A stretch of DNA of 64,000 nt from Phlebopus portentosus (GCA_037892935.1 JAYXKI010000014.1:1034001-1098000); one strand, 5' to 3'; shown: positions 33,248 to 46,769, numbered from the stretch's first letter. Translations and numbers: made by a program. The notes: generated from the letters alone by a model not told the origin.

Positions 33248-35346
33248 TTACTCGTCGGAAATGCTATCGGGCTCACCTGGAAGTCCGCTCTCACTTTCGA
33301 CGTTGATACAAACGAAGCTTGGCGAGGTGCCGTCGGGAGGCAAAACATCAAACTTCTCAAACGTAATGTTGGGACATGGAGCGTTTACACTGCAATTGAT
33401 ATCCACGACTGGATTATATCCATGTTTATGAGTGTAAGGGGTAAGACCATAAGTAGAATGACACTCATACGCACGGGTATTGCTTGTCGCATTGCCCGAC
33501 CAGTCCTCGAACGACAGATCACCAAACTGCAAAAATGAAGGTGTGTCTCCTCTTTACTGCAGTCAGGAAACTTTCACTAGTTTCCCAATAGGTGAATCTC
33601 TCACGAATGCGCTCCGTTGGTTTGATACAAGGCTACGGGAGCATCAACATCATCTAACATTGCACGGCGTGCCAGGACGTTATTGACAAAACCTAACGGA
33701 TGCATCAGTCCAGCCTCGGATATTGCTGATTCATGGAAGTATAGCTTACCTCCCCCGCCACCTCCACCCGTGGGAGGCTCGCCATTCACGGTTCCTGACC
33801 ATGACTTGAAGTATACCTGCAAATTATGTAGAATCTTGGCCTTTTTTACAACTTACATGTACTCACGCCCCATCTCATGTTAGGCTGGATACTCGAGTTG
33901 AGACGGATGAGCTGGTGCAATGATATCGGTCCCTGATTCATGCAATGGATTCTAAAGGTTCCTTACAGTCAGATCTTCGAGAAGCACATTTTGTACGATG
34001 TCATTCTAAAAGAGACAGGTCAATCGTGGGCTTGTGGAGGTCACAACAAGGTGCCTTACAAATTGAACATATTGTCCTAGAGAGCCAAATGCGATCCCAT
34101 TCCCTCCTCGACAGGTAATTCCTTGCGCGACAATGTTGGTCGAGTTCTGTTGGCCATGTTTAGATGATGGTTCCTATTTGCAAAATTTTACTACTCACGC
34201 CTTTTATAGCGAGGCAGTCATCTCCGCAGGTGACCTATTATAGTGAAATGAGAGAGCCTAACCTCTTCCTGGGGGGTAAACAATGACTCACATCCCAGTT
34301 CCTGAGTGTTACATGATCACTTCGGTAAGTATCAATGCCTGTTTTCAGACCCGTCAGAAGTCGAGCATGACTTTTTTTGTTTCTCATACCGTCAGTATTT
34401 GGGACGATGCTATTGAGATGAATGAGCTTCAGTTGAGTGAGGAGAATTTTCTATCAACTCACTTCTGACCAAAGTACGCGGGGTTTGAATTCGTTGCATT
34501 GCACGTCATGCCATCGTAGATGACGTTGCGTGAATTTGCGACTGTATTGCACCAGAAGGGAGGCGACTGGATACGGAAGTTTCTGATGGCACCGCGTTGG
34601 ACCTCATGGAGAGTCAAGGATATTGGTCGACCATCACCGTCTTCTCGCGTGTGGTTCTGGAAATACTCCCACCAAGGCTACAAAGGGACGGATTATTCTA
34701 CCGTAAGATAGATATCAAATGATTGGCCACTAACTTGTCCGTTACCGTTGATTCCGCCCTGGTTGTGAGCGTCAACTTCAAAGTCTCTCCCGGTAACGAC
34801 GAACCAAGAGGATTGATTCTGTTGGACCCAAATCTCAATAACGACATATATGTTGCATGTCCTAGCGTACCTGGATAAAGACTACGCGATACGTATTGGC
34901 TTCATCGAGCCAGTAATCTATGTCGGGCACGAACTGTGAATTTCGTGAGTCTGTAGCGTTGCTACATAGTATCACTGAGTCAATATTCACGTTCAGCACT
35001 CCGTACAAATCAACCCGAGAATTTTCCAGCTCCCATGTCATTTTTCTACGAAGACTCCGTAAGTATGGATTCAACAAGCCATGACCAATTATGAACGAAC
35101 CTTGTTATATTGAATGATCCATGCGCCAGTATTACTCGTCCGTTCTTTCCACAATCTCGGATGGCACTAAGTATCTAACATAAACTCGTAAGAGTCCGAA
35201 ACGCGAAACACTGAAAGACAATATACCTGAGCAGTATCATCCTTTCCCTCGCCGAGCGGAGAGACCGTGCAAGTACGAGCTGCGGCTCCTCCGCTAACAA
35301 GAAATGAGCAACCAACGAAAAAACAGAGAAACCAAAGCAGATCCAT
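33248..35346 (-). CDS. Secreted GH28 pectinase (exo-polygalacturonase-like)
   Basis: Many small exons. The signal peptide MDLLWFLCFFVGCSFLVSGG AAA precedes RTCTVSPLGEGKDDTAQ, the usual GH28 opening. The beta-helix includes WELENSRVDLYGVLNVNID, GRDFEVDAHNQGGINGNGQ, WWEYFQNHTREDGDGRPIS, NTDGIDTYRSDHVTLRNWD, VTCGDDCLAIKG and CRGGNGIAFGSLGQY. The three catalytic Asp residues are present (one in NTDG, two in GDDC). The usual GHG is GGNG here, a variant found in exo-acting members. YFKSWSG replaces the endo-type RIK. ECHSTYGLTPYTHKHGYNP and a Cys-rich end close the protein. It removes galacturonate from pectin ends outside the cell. The start at 35346 is preferred over an ATG at 35370 because a TATTTAAA at about 35382-35391 puts the transcript start between them. 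Confidence 0.87.
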
Positions 35347-35705
35347 TGGCGTCGGTCTTCCGTTCTTCATGTCGAGCAGTGCTTTTAAATATCGCGACAC
35401 GAGAGCAGTTTCATCACATGGCTCAACATTGCCTGTTTATGTGCCGAAAGTAGTAGAAAAAGAACCAGTTGTCGGCCCGGTTTGATCACACGTGGACAAA
35501 TGTGCTCTAACAACTAGAAATTACGTATATCCGGTCAAAAAGTGGGATAGCCGATGGTTCTTGGCCTCATTCTCGCAAGCGAATCGATGAAGGGTAGAAG
35601 CGAGAGACCCGCATGCATGTCTATTGGGATGAGAAACAGTCAAGAAAGCTTTTAACTGGAACGCGAAGTGATGCTATATCTTCAGTTGACCTTTGAACTA
35701 TGACG
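35347..35705. other. Intergenic, GH28 promoter
   Basis: Holds a TATTTAAA TATA-like box for the minus-strand GH28 gene at about 35382-35391. The rest is spacer and the 3' flank of the tubulin cofactor gene. Confidence 0.5.
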
Positions 35706-38700
35706 TCAGAAACAAGGATCGGTAGACGTGGCTAATGCAACTGACCATTCAGTCTCTAATAATATCTCTTCGGCCTCCGCTTCAAACTCAATGTCTTTCG
35801 TCTGGAGCGCAACGTATAGAACTTCTGCGGTATCATTCCGGATCTCGCATTCCGGAGATTAGCCCGTACGTTTGGAACTGTGATAGTTCACAACTCACCT
35901 TCGGGAAAGGATGCAAAAGAAAGCATTCTAATTTCGCAATCGCTCGTTTCCTGAGGATGCTAGAACCCAGTCCGAGCATATTGACGACACTAGAAGGATT
36001 GTTAGTTTCGGAGAAGCAGCATACGCACAATGTAAATTTACAAAGTAGACGTAACTCACATTCTCATTGATTCGTCTATCCTTTGCATGCTCTGCAGTCG
36101 TTCTACATTCCTACTTGCAAATTCCAAGATCTCTGTAAGCCTACAAGCCCATGCGGTGAGCTAATGCCTGTAGCACAGATACTTACTCACAAGTCAAGAA
36201 AAGCCTCTCCCACTTGATCTAACGGAGCCGAGAGTACGTCCCCTTCCAGCATGACATTGAAAAGATGCAATGCTGGAATGACTGTATTATTAAATTTTGG
36301 ATTCTCATGTGCAATCGCAAGTATGTCGGAGATGAGGGTATAGATGTCATTCAACTCATTATCATCGGTAGTGGGCAGATTAATTTGTTTTGAGCCAAAT
36401 GGCAAATCGCGAGCGTAATCGAGCATGGCCATTGATGCAAGTTGTTGCTGGAACGCAGACTGAGTGGTTAAATTCTGGCGTCGAATAGCGCTACCCACCG
36501 TACTACTCGTCCTGCTACCAACGCTTAAGAGAAGACCTCTGAGAGTAGGATCGCGATATTTTCTTATTTCCAAAAAACGGACTGCTTTCGGATAAAGCCA
36601 GGTACCGTCGTTCCAGCCTGATGACCCGGGATCTACGAGGAGATTAGAGAAGAAATTTCTACCTCGAACGCTCCAGTCTTCTCCGCGTTCAAATGAAGGA
36701 GGGTCAAGTGTGAGAAGACGTGGAAAGAACCTCCCAACACATTGGCGGACGTTATCCAACCTTTCCACACCTTGTTTGAGGATCATTCCGATCGCTTTAT
36801 GGTACACGTCGAGGGGAAGATACTTGGAGAAGGTTACGGAACTTTCAGCCCAAGTCCGAGTGAGTTGCTTCTTTGACGACCGTGTTGAATTGACCAACGC
36901 TTCCAGCATGCAACAAAGTCCTTGTATGCATGATAATCGGACCCAGGATCCTACATCCCCTCTTTCATTGGCTGTGTAATCTTCAACACCGACGAAGAAG
37001 GCTTTCCATATATTGTTCATCATGTCAGATGAAATGTCTAAGAATGATAAGATCAATGGCAGGAGAAGATCTCCGTAACGGTCGAGACTCACAGTTATCC
37101 AGTCGTCCTGCGACCCGATCCACAATTGCCGCCATGGACGTATACGCATTGCGGCGAGCCTCCACGTCTCTGAAATATCCTGGTGACTAAATACTTCTCA
37201 GAACTTCGAGCAGTGGCAGTCGAGAAACCGATCATACCTTAGGATCAACAACATCAAGCAAGCAGGGCATGGCGACATCAATTCCATTCCTATGTGATAG
37301 GTAATCGAACACTCCAAATACACGAGTCAGACTCTGCTGTATGATCCCAGAGCTTCGTCTGAATTCTTTGATCAGCCTGAAAAGTCGCTCGCATGAATAA
37401 ACGGAACAACATCCTTCGAGTATAGCGACTCGCCTTCCACAATCTTCAGAACAATCCCTTAGTCGACTCAGAGAGCCCATTGCAGCAGCCGCAGCCTCTT
37501 GAACGTCACCATTTCTGCTTTTCAATCCATGGAAGATTATTGTCCTCCAAAACGGTTCAGTCGGTAAGTCATGCAAATTATCAGAGTCCGTTGAAGATAT
37601 GGAGTTTGCAATGAGGTAACATGCAGCTTCCGTGATCAGATGATTACGCGGGGATAACACCATCGCGGAAGGTACAGAGTCAATGAGACGGAAAATCTTC
37701 CATTGTCCTATCAGTATCATATAATGGCTCAAAAGTAAATTTACCTCTTGTTTGTCATGCTGCATGAAACCCTGAGCACCAGAATTGCTGATCGCGCCTG
37801 CGAGTTCACTGAGAGCTAAAAGAGCCCCGTGCACGTCTTTCGGATCCACGGAGAGCAGCAATGTCTTCAAGGTATCCACCACTCTGGGAATATTATGCTG
37901 AATATCTATTTCACATACTGCCCTTAGAGCTTGTGCTCCCAGACGACGCATCGCCTCATCCCAATGTTTAAGCGTTGTTCGCAACAAGTGCTGGAGGATA
38001 GCTTCTCGATATTCGTTATAACTTGAACTATTGTCAGCAGAATAGCGCCGCTTTAATATAGATGGTCACACACCGATAAACCTTCGGTGCAGTATCTACG
38101 AAGGAATGCCGTCGAATTCCGACCGAATAAAAGTCGATGAGACTAAGTATCGGTATGCCGTGTGGAAACAAGTTCTTTGAAGGATAACATTATCTCAGCG
38201 TGCGTACGAAGTACTTCGACGGGGAGAAAGTCACCATACGGCCGACATTCTCTTGGAATGCCGCACTAGCAGCTCTGCGAACATGCACTTCACGGTCGAA
38301 TAATGCTACAGTCACAAGATCCCGCGCCAGGTCGATAGCGTATTGCTCTAGACTCTGATTACTTCGCGTTCGAGCAAGGGACCAAAGGACGTATGCCGCT
38401 GAGTCTCGTACATTTGATCCGACGGAGAACGATCCCTTCTGCACATCGAAGATCAATGCCTGACGGAGAACATCAGTTCAACTCGCACTGAAATTCAGAG
38501 AACAAACACACTTTTCGGGCCCACAGCAAGACATCTGGCAATTTACTGTCTGAGATCAGATTCCTTCGAGCCATTTCGGCACAAGCAAGCGTTGCTCCGT
38601 GCCAGGAATGCTCTGCAGTGGAAGGAAGTTCCGAAGGGGCGACATCAAGTCCGTAGACAGCGTAGTGGCCAAAAATGTTGTCCATAATCTGGTCGATGAA

Positions 38701-40150
38701 AGAGGCAGGTAGCCGTTCCGAGATGTTTGCTATGCCTTTCGCAGATGACCATCGAACGGAAGTATCCTTGGTAAAATGTATCATACTCGATAAACCAGGA
38801 AATCAGGCATAAACGTAGCTGTACCTTATCCTGCATTAATTCAAATAGTTCTCCGAGAGCATGTTCGACCTCTCCAGGAACATCTGGCTCCTCAACTTCT
38901 TCATCAGTCTCAGGCTTATCGTCTTTCATTGGTCTCGAATCGAGATGTTTTGCTGTACTGGCCCTGTAAGCAAAGCGTTCGACGAGTAGAAAAATGTAAG
39001 CACCTATTAAGCGAATTCTTCTAGGTCGCGTGGGAAGTAGACGAACTGCTATTCGCGAGATACATTTCGCTCTGAGCTTCCTTATGACAGTATTTTGGGA
39101 GAGAGACTCCACGCAAGCTATTTCGCCGATCAGATCTTGAATGAGAGTGATATGAGGACGTAGTAATTCAAGAGGTGCTGATTTTCCGATATCGGCGAGC
39201 ACTCTCAGAGAGCCGATAATCTAGACGATTGCGAGATAAGCTTGATAATAAAAGAAACAAGTACGTGGGATACCTCGAACACATTTGGTGATCCCCGAAG
39301 GGCAGCTTGGATCGACTCCAGAAACGAAGCCAGGAGAGCGGTTGTGTCCTTCCTAACAAAGAAGTTAATAAGCACGCAAGAGGAAGATGCTCTCTTACCT
39401 CATATAGAGTTTGGATAACAGCAAGGCGGCACCATCTCTTTCAAGGCCTGATTTTTTCAATTCAGATGTGCCAATGTTCTCAAGACAGCTCGCCGTCGAG
39501 TAGCCTTCATCGAACTGTGCAAGGTCAAAGGGCAACATGCATACCAGCGAGAGCCAAAGCATCACGATGTATCGAAGAGTCCAGGAGTACACTTCCTTCA
39601 TTGGCTCCGCTTGAGTCCTATATTTTATCACCATAGGCAGGTCGGATACATCGTGTGGGAAAAACCTGACTGAGAAAAGCCGCTGAGAACAAAGAAAAAA
39701 AGGACGCAATAACAATTCAAAATACCAATAGTCTTATAACCGCGCACTTTGATGAAAACATACATAGCCCATACGAGCCGATTCACGCGAATCATCGAGA
39801 AGGAACGAGCGTCGCCCGAGGTGACTTCTCGAACATGATCACGAACGGCGTGCGCAATCGGGACGACAAGTCTTTCAAGGTAAGGATCAAGCAGATTGGC
39901 TTGCTCTTGATATTCATCTAGCTGCCAGAGAGCGATTCGCATTAGGATCACTTTTTTATCGAGGGAACGAGGGGAAAACTACAATCTTCGTTAAGGCGTT
40001 CAGCCAATTTTCCTCATTTCGATTCTCCTCCGGGGTTGGGTCAACAGCTAGCGAAGTTGATAATAAGTTTGTCAAGATTAAATTGGCCTCGTCAAACTTC
40101 TGAAACGAGCTCAAAGGAACGGGTTCCGGATCCCTCTCGTAGTCAGCCAT
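35706..40150 (-). CDS. TBCD: Tubulin-folding cofactor D
   Basis: Long multi-exon gene for a HEAT-repeat protein of about 1,150 residues. Recognisable parts in order: start MADYERDPEPVPL; LLDPYLERLVVPIAHAVRD; VNRLVWAMYVFIKVRGYKTI; RFFPHDVSDLP; RYIVMLWLSLVCMLPFDLAQ; DTSVRWSSAKGIANISERLP; SWHGATLACAEMARRNLISD; GSNVRDSAAYVLWSLARTRS; VHVRRAASAAFQENVGRM; LFPHGIPILSLIDFYSVG; HWDEAMRRLGAQALRAVC; DVHGALLALSELAGAI. The last exon ends AEEILLETEWSVALATSTDP. The RWSSAKG, HGATLA and RDSAAYVLW/FPHGI blocks are TBCD hallmarks. With cofactors C and E and Arl2 it assembles alpha/beta-tubulin dimers. No frame lesions were met over 4.4 kb, which argues for good local assembly. Confidence 0.93.
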
Positions 40151-40628
40151 TGTAGTTTGAATATATGGTGGACTCAAGACTCGCACCAAGTCGTGATCGT
40201 CACGTGAATGTCGATCGTGCCCATAACGCGGTAGCTTCCGGCTTGCCACCTTGACGTATACACTGAGTATAGCGAAGTTTCGTCTCTAATAGTATCTTTG
40301 CAAGTCCAGGAAAGTTCCGAGGTGCTGGACCTCAGTGACAGAACGACTAAAAAGGCTCGTTTTTCCAACCTTTAATCAAATCTTTCGACATGTACAGTCC
40401 GGGTCGCCCAGCTTTTACTTTGATCTGATCTGAAGCTATTTCACAAGATCTACCGTGTGCCCTTGGTTCAAGCTAGTTTCGTAGGTCCTTGAAAGTCGAA
40501 TATGCAGGCTGATGATAATTGATATACCATTTGATTAGTTGCCTCCATATTAATCGCCTTTTGAGAACAAGAAAAAGAACATCGAAAATGGATACTCAAA
40601 ATCCTAGTTGATTACTCGAACATCAAGT
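40151..40628. other. Intergenic, TBCD promoter and GH131 3' flank
   Basis: Mixed AT-rich spacer. Contains the 5' flank of the minus-strand TBCD gene and the terminator side of GH131. No ORF or repeat seen. Confidence 0.5.
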
Positions 40629-41988
40629 CTAGGCTTGGCATTGATAATAGTAAGGAGGCGAAACTGCAACACAGGTGAGACCTGATGCGCATGTAGTCGG
40701 ACCGCTGAAAACCCATGGTTAGAGTATGGAAACTCTACAACCTCAAGCACTTACGTGAAGCCTGTTCCTCCACACTGACCCCATTGTGTTTGAAGTGGGC
40801 CACTCGCCGTCGATGTGGTGCTTGGGACAGGTACCGAAGTCTGTTCTGAAGTGGTCGGGGCGGCAGTCGTAACCGGAGCACTTGTAGACGGTTCTGGCTC
40901 AGCAGAGCCGCCCTGACCAGAGAAGGGCCCTTCAATACTCGTGGTGATCGGTTCAGATTCAACGAAAATGCCAGACCAGAACCAGTCTTCTGGTGCAGGA
41001 TTCGTTCCGCCGTTAGGCAGACGTAATTGCCCTATATGCCAGTCCGCTGAGTTCGTAGAGGTGGAGCTGAATTGAGGAATTCCAAACTGGGTGAGTCCTT
41101 CGCAGAGTCTGAGGGGCGCGTAGTGACACTCACGCGGATACAGGTCCAACGACCTGGGTCAAGGGAGCGGAACCGGTAGATTGCCAAAGGGCAACAGTTC
41201 CTGCTCCGAAGTCGATGTCGTACGCAAAGTTGTACCATGTGTTGGCAGTCAGAGGCGTGGACCAATGCGTCACACCGCCAACGCACCACCTACCGGACGT
41301 GAATCAGTTGGAAACATCAGGACATTAGGTAACAAAGACAGACCGGAGTGTATTATCCGAGGTTCCCGATGCACCCGACAAAAGTCCGTACTTGATTTCG
41401 GTAAAGTGACTCTGCACACACTATGTCAGTCAAAGGTCGGGAGCTATATTTGATCAGTACCTCAAAAAAGGCAATCTGATGCTCAAACCCTGGATTTGGA
41501 GGATTTGTGCTAGAGGTCGACAAAGAGAAGTGGTAGAAGAGGTGACCGGTTCCGAGGTTGGCTGACGTCTGGGGAATAATTTCGGAACGTTCCATGGTTT
41601 GTCCATTCCAGAACGCTGTGCCATCCTATGATGAAGATAAATAAATCATCCTGTGTTCCATGGACTCCGGACCATTATGACATACGATTGTTATTCTGAT
41701 CCCTTGGGCGTCACTGGTGTCCGCCGGATTCTTGAAGCTAGGCGAGAGCCCAAGGTATGTTGGCGTTGCCCCCGATCCATGAATGTACCACTGCCATGGC
41801 TCTATTTGATTCGACCAAGACCCTTTGCATTTCGAATGTTCATTGGCGTTTCTGCGACAAGAGGAACTCGAACTCTTACATTTATCAAAGTCAGCGACGG
41901 TGGACGACGAATTGAATATCCCCTTCCATACTACGCTTGCTCGAGCTGCAGCAGCAAATAGCAATGAAGCAATGAGAGCGTACTTCAT
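40629..41988 (-). CDS. Secreted GH131 beta-glucanase with C-terminal CBM1
   Basis: Signal peptide MKYALIASLLFAAAARAS, then VVWKGIFNSSSTVADFDKW. The GH131 core is clear: SWSNQIEPWQWYIHGSG, YLGLSPSFKNPADTSDAQGI, FWNGQTMERSEIIPQTS, HLFYHFSLSTSSTNPPNPGF, HQIAFFESHFTEIKYGLLSG, LRWCVGGVTHWSTPL, WYNFAYDIDFGAGTVALWQS, ADWHIGQLRLPNGG and WFWSGIFVESEPITTS. A Ser/Thr/Pro linker leads to a type 1 carbohydrate-binding module (TQWGQCGGTGFTGPTTCASG, LTCVAVSPPYYYQCQA) with the conserved aromatic residues and four Cys. The last intron cuts inside the CBM (GGTGF/TGPTT). GH131 enzymes cleave beta-1,3/1,4- and beta-1,6-glucans; the CBM1 targets cellulose. A TATATATT about 55 bp upstream of the ATG fits as TATA box. 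Confidence 0.93.
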
Positions 41989-42532
41989 GTTGCTCGTTGG
42001 CGAATGGAGGTGCAGATACGTGTTTTCGAGCCTCCGAAATATATACTGGAACTAAATGAATAATATTCATATCATCCAACGGTCGCGACCATCAAATAAA
42101 TAACTTCGGAACTATGTCGTGTTGCGGAACGGAGTCGGATTTGACTCAGAGCAATCTATGCCAAAATTCTTGAGCGCGTGAGCATGAGTGGGCCCGGTCT
42201 CCATATTGCTGGCTAAGGACACGTCGAACGAAGATTCGCCGAGGCGGGGTATTATTATGGAAGATGCGGACGAGATCTGCACTGTAAAGTGGATATACGA
42301 AGAGATACCAGATTGCCCTAAAACATATTATAACATTTCAGAAGCGAAGAAAACAAGTGCAAGACGCGCAGAGACATCGTATATTTGCCTCACTTAAATA
42401 TGCATATACTGCCTTTGATGAGATGAGATGATTGATCTAGATCTAGCTAAGTTGTGCTGTGTATGTATACAATGCATATGTTTCGCTGATTTCTGTACCT
42501 CTAGCCCAGGCATGAACCTCTCATGACAGATG
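41989..42532. other. Intergenic, GH131 promoter
   Basis: TATATATT (minus strand) near 42040-42050 serves GH131. A 69-codon plus-strand ORF at 42188-42397 has no recognisable motif and is not called. Confidence 0.5.
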
Positions 42533-45500
42533 TCATCTATGAAGCGACATTGTCGTCTCTATACTTAGTCCCGTTCTAGCCAAGTCCTCTTTCCGAGCGA
42601 ATATTTCTGCTAATATGAAAGCTGCCAGGTTTGGATCAGACCAGTATGCAGAATGTGCCTAACGCGATAGGTCAGTCGCAATTATGGCGCAGGTTGGACT
42701 GGGGGATTGAGCTCACCGTGACCATGTCTGTCAAAACAAGTCATTCATAAGGTGATGCGCGGATAAAATGAATGCCTGCACTAACCGAAGTAACTGCTAA
42801 GATTTCCCTCCGAAGGAAGGACAAAATCAAGTGTGCCATGGGGATTCAACGCCATAAAGCTGATGGTACGTACGTCAGTCCCGAGATGCATGCAAAGACA
42901 TTCTGAGGTATACCGTCGTTCTTCCTTCGATGCCTCTGAGACATCCGTTGCACCCCCAAGCTCGAAGCCACTTGGCGAGTTAGGCGGCATTCGTGGTCTT
43001 GATGGGCTGCGGGAACGAGACGAAGACGGAACTACTCCTTCAAATAGCCTGGAAACGCGTGTCGAGAAGGAGGTAAACATAGGAGTAGTGACAGTCTTTA
43101 TGACGGATGGTGGTAGTTCCCTCGCTTTTCTAGATCACGCTCTCTTAGCACAAGCCGATAATACGTCACCTTGGCTCACCTAGCGTCAACTGTAGCATTC
43201 AGCAAATATCTGCTTAATTGTAAGTCTCAGAACTTCATCCACTTCTTCTCAGATAACGTACGCTATTGGATCTGACGGGTTAAAAATGTTATAAACCGAA
43301 TCGACCTGTGCGTCAGAGTCAATTAGACACTACTCCTGGATGAGGAGAAGGCACTTACAGCAAGACATCCAAAGAGTCCTTCTTTGTCGTACTGGCTGAA
43401 AATGAACATGTAGAGATTATTGACGTATTTCGGTACTTACAGCTTCGTCAGGTGGAGAATTCATTGTTCGTTCACGTCCCTTGATGCATGATTAGTGATC
43501 AATATTAGCGTGTCATAGGGCACCATACCTTCCTCGCGATGAGTTGCGTCCGGTTAATATGGACAAAGAGGGGAAATGGGCTCCCGGTCATAAAGAGACA
43601 TCTGCATGAAACGAAGATTTGAGGGTTTACAGCCTTGACAGAAACACGCATAGGCCTACGATGTATTGAACAGAAACAGTTTCGAACAATCGCGGATATA
43701 TTCGGGCTCCATGCTAGAAAGTGGAGGTTGTATAGTCGGCTGATTGCTCAAGATATGGCCTGCGAGGGCCGCGCCCAGAGAATGCGCCAGGAAATGCTGG
43801 TTTAAACAATACGTCTGGTGAGTATTTGTTCATAGATTAAGCGAGTAAACGCACCACTCGGCCGGTCTTATCAAATCCTGGATTCCGCGCACACCACATC
43901 CGATATATGCGATTCCTGAGTGTGTTTTTCTAGTAAGCCAAGTAGGCACAATAAAAGTATAAAAGTAAGAAGACATACGCTTGTCTGACGACCTATATTC
44001 AGGATGATAATTTAGTCAAATCATAGCTGAGAACGTGATGCGTACTGCTTCTATCATTCTCTCTTTGTGCTGACTAAAAGACAGTGTCCTAGTCAGAAAA
44101 AAAATAAAAAATAGAAAACTGATGGAACTTGCCTCAGAAAGTAAGGGATATCAATCAACACGTTGTTCATTAATTCTCGCACGTAAGGAACGGTATTCTT
44201 GATCGTGATATCTACGGAATAATGTTAATGAATAGATAAGATTTAAATACATAGGACTCGATACCATTCAGTGTGAATACATTATCTAAGCCTTCTGCCT
44301 CGCGCCTGCTTTCTTCGGCGGCCGTCAGGTGGAAGCTCAGTCGCCACTGAACAGGAAGAAACTGTAGTCGACGCCCACGCATAATGGACGCAAGAGTCGG
44401 AGTGGTAGACTGTTTTCTAATAGGTTGCTCTCGTCAGAGAGCAGAGGGACGTGCATCAGAAGGGCAACAGTACCGGGCAATCTGTCTAAAAAGATTGGCC
44501 GCATAAACGAAGTTGTGTCCTTCGTACTGAGCAACAAGCTGTGACCAGGGATGATCAGATACCATAATGCTGGAAAGTGAGAGTGCGCCGAACCCCTTGT
44601 CCAATTCCATGGATAATCAAAACAAGGTCTGTCACACTACCCTCTACGTCTTCGTTTCCCACTGGAGTGGAAGACTTTCGTCGCTGAGAGTTCTTCCACC
44701 GTTTGTCAGCATTATCAACGTATTTGACTTCTCTGTTCTCAGCTGGAGAAACCGACACGCCATCTGATTGGTATCCAGATTCTTCAGTATCGACTTTGCG
44801 TTTTGACGGTGGGCTTGAAGATCTTAGTCTGTTCACTGGAGATGAAGCTGCCACAGCGGCTTCTGAGGCAGCTTCATAGCCTCTATACACCGTAATGGAC
44901 CCTGGGTAGAAAGATGGTGTTGACGGTTTCGCAGACGAGGCTGGGAATAACGAGAAGTAACGCCTCGACGTGTTTCTTCAGTGATTATTAGCACACTTGC
45001 ACTCATGGAAAAGGAGATGTACTTACTGCACAATATACGCTTTGGAGCTACCCTCAAAGACGACGCTCCGTACGTCATCAAGGGGCTGCTTTAGCTTAGC
45101 ATGCGCTTCAAAGCCTTGTTCAAACGCCGTAGAAAGCTCAAGTTCATAAGTCGGAAGCCAGGGTTTGACTATAGAATATAATTCCTCTAACTGTTTCCCC
45201 AGATCTCGTTCAACTGGATGTCGCTAAATCAGACGTTCATGAAGACTGGAAATACAGATTATAGGTGGCACTGACGTCATCATTGAACCAGCATCCACGA
45301 ATGACCTTTATCGGGGCAGCATTCATCTTCCAGTATATCGGACGAAGCTGGTATACAGTGATCAAGATTAATACACGAGATAATCTGAATGCGTGAAGAC
45401 TCACACGCATACTCCTGACGTCCACTTCAAATAATTTGTCTTCTGCAATCGAGACGCCAATGCTGTCCTCGTCTTCGTCTTCAATATCTTCTGCGTTTCT

Positions 45501-45728
45501 TTCGACACTGTCCGAGTCATTGCTTTCCTCCGCCGCTGTACGTTCTTCGTCCGATAAGCTTCGCCACGCATGTTCACATTCGTCACTCTCTTGCGCTGTA
45601 AATGCCTGCCAGTCTTTCTGGGCCGATACGACGACTGGAGCAATAGGAAGTTCTAGGATTGCGGATGAGGCTACTGGTCTCATCCATCGCACATCCAGCG
45701 GAGGAGGGGTCTCTTCACAGTCGGACAT
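42533..45728 (-). CDS. DDHD-domain phospholipase A1 (PA-PLA1-like)
   Basis: Starts MSDCEETPPPLDVRWMRPVA. An N-terminal WWE-like/variable part includes LRPIYWKMNAAPIKVIRGCW and FNDD. The alpha/beta-hydrolase core has DLVLIIHGIGQG, YEGHNFVYAANLFRQIA, VQWRLSFHLTAAEESRREAE, VPYVRELMNNVLIDIPYFL and the nucleophile elbow VHLIGHSLGAALAGHIL (GxSxG). The DDHD part has LFLFNTSCFFTIGSPFPLFV, LAVDSVYNIFNPSDPIAYLL, LNPHGTLDFVLPSEGN and the end DMVTAHSAYWSDPNLAAFIL. Family knowledge: DDHD enzymes release a fatty acid from phosphatidic acid and related lipids; yeast Ddl1 acts on cardiolipin. It is not a SEC14 relative despite the lipid theme. The acidic Glu/Asp stretch near residues 70-100 is disordered. 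Confidence 0.88.
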
Positions 45729-45889
45729 CGTGGTGGACAGAGCACAACATGCACAGTCGCGTATATTCTGGAAGGAATGCAGATTAGATTACTCGAGTGC
45801 CGATCATTGAATTTGGTAATCAAAGGATCGTCGCGTCAATAAACTGACGACTTCTTCACCTGAAACGGTCAATTGGCAATCAAATCACC

Positions 45890-46769
45890 ATGCTCTGCAA
45901 GCTACACACCGCGCGCAGGATCCCTGCATTGCTGCCAAATATCCGCAGGTGTCTTGCGACTGAGGTTTCTGGGACAATAGAGGAGTCAGAGGAACAACAG
46001 CGAGAACGATATGAATCCTTTTTGGCAGCTAAGGAGAAGGAACCACCTACTCGTCCGCAACTAGATGTGCAAGTAAACCCAGAGCATGGTCTTTACGCTT
46101 TCTTCCGAAAAGTCCCATCCGAAGGAGGCCTTTCTTTCGAGTATGAGACTGTGCAATCGACCGAGAAGGCTGGGACGAAAATGGGTATGAGTTTACAAGT
46201 TTTATCCTTGAGCTGGCCTTTTGACCAAATATTTCTTTCAGGACGCAGCTGGAATGCGACCGAACTGCGTCGGAAGTCATTCAAGGACCTACATACGTTA
46301 TGGTACATCGTCCTTCGCGAACGCAACCTTCTTGCGACACAGGCGGCGGAGGCAAAACGATTGGGCGTCATGGATGGTCACTTAGATACGGGAGAAAAGG
46401 ACAAGCGTGTACGTTGCGCTTCTCTTCACAATTGACCTGGTCATAACTAGCGTTACGGATCACCAGTGCAGAAAAACGATGGCTCGTATAAAAACAATCA
46501 TTAACGAACGTAGGCTAGCGTACGAACAGGCCTACTCGATAGAATACGAATGGTACAAGGCAAAAGAAGAACGCCATGCCGCGACAAAGCAGAGCACCGA
46601 GACAGGCTCCGCAGGTGAATCGATTCCCTCCCGTGATGAGGCGCCTGCGAGAGGACGAAGACTCAGAAGGTCGAAAAGGAGTCCTGTGGCCGCGCCTTCA
46701 ACGCAACCACCAGCGGACGGAGTAGCAGAACCACCACCAGCACCGGCGGCACCGGCACCAGTAGCATAA
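45890..46769 (+). CDS. Mitochondrial large-subunit ribosomal protein uL29m (MRPL47)
   Basis: The N-terminus [20 protein letters not shown] is a mitochondrial presequence (Arg-rich, no acids). The body has [15 protein letters not shown], then after an intron [40 protein letters not shown], and after a second intron [20 protein letters not shown] and [10 protein letters not shown]. The block GRSWxxxELRxKSFxDLHxLWYxxLxERN is the Pfam MRP-L47 signature. The C-terminus is a Pro/Ala-rich tail of about 70 residues. It belongs to the mitoribosome near the exit tunnel. It opens a run of four consecutive genes for mitochondrial proteins. Confidence 0.93.
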
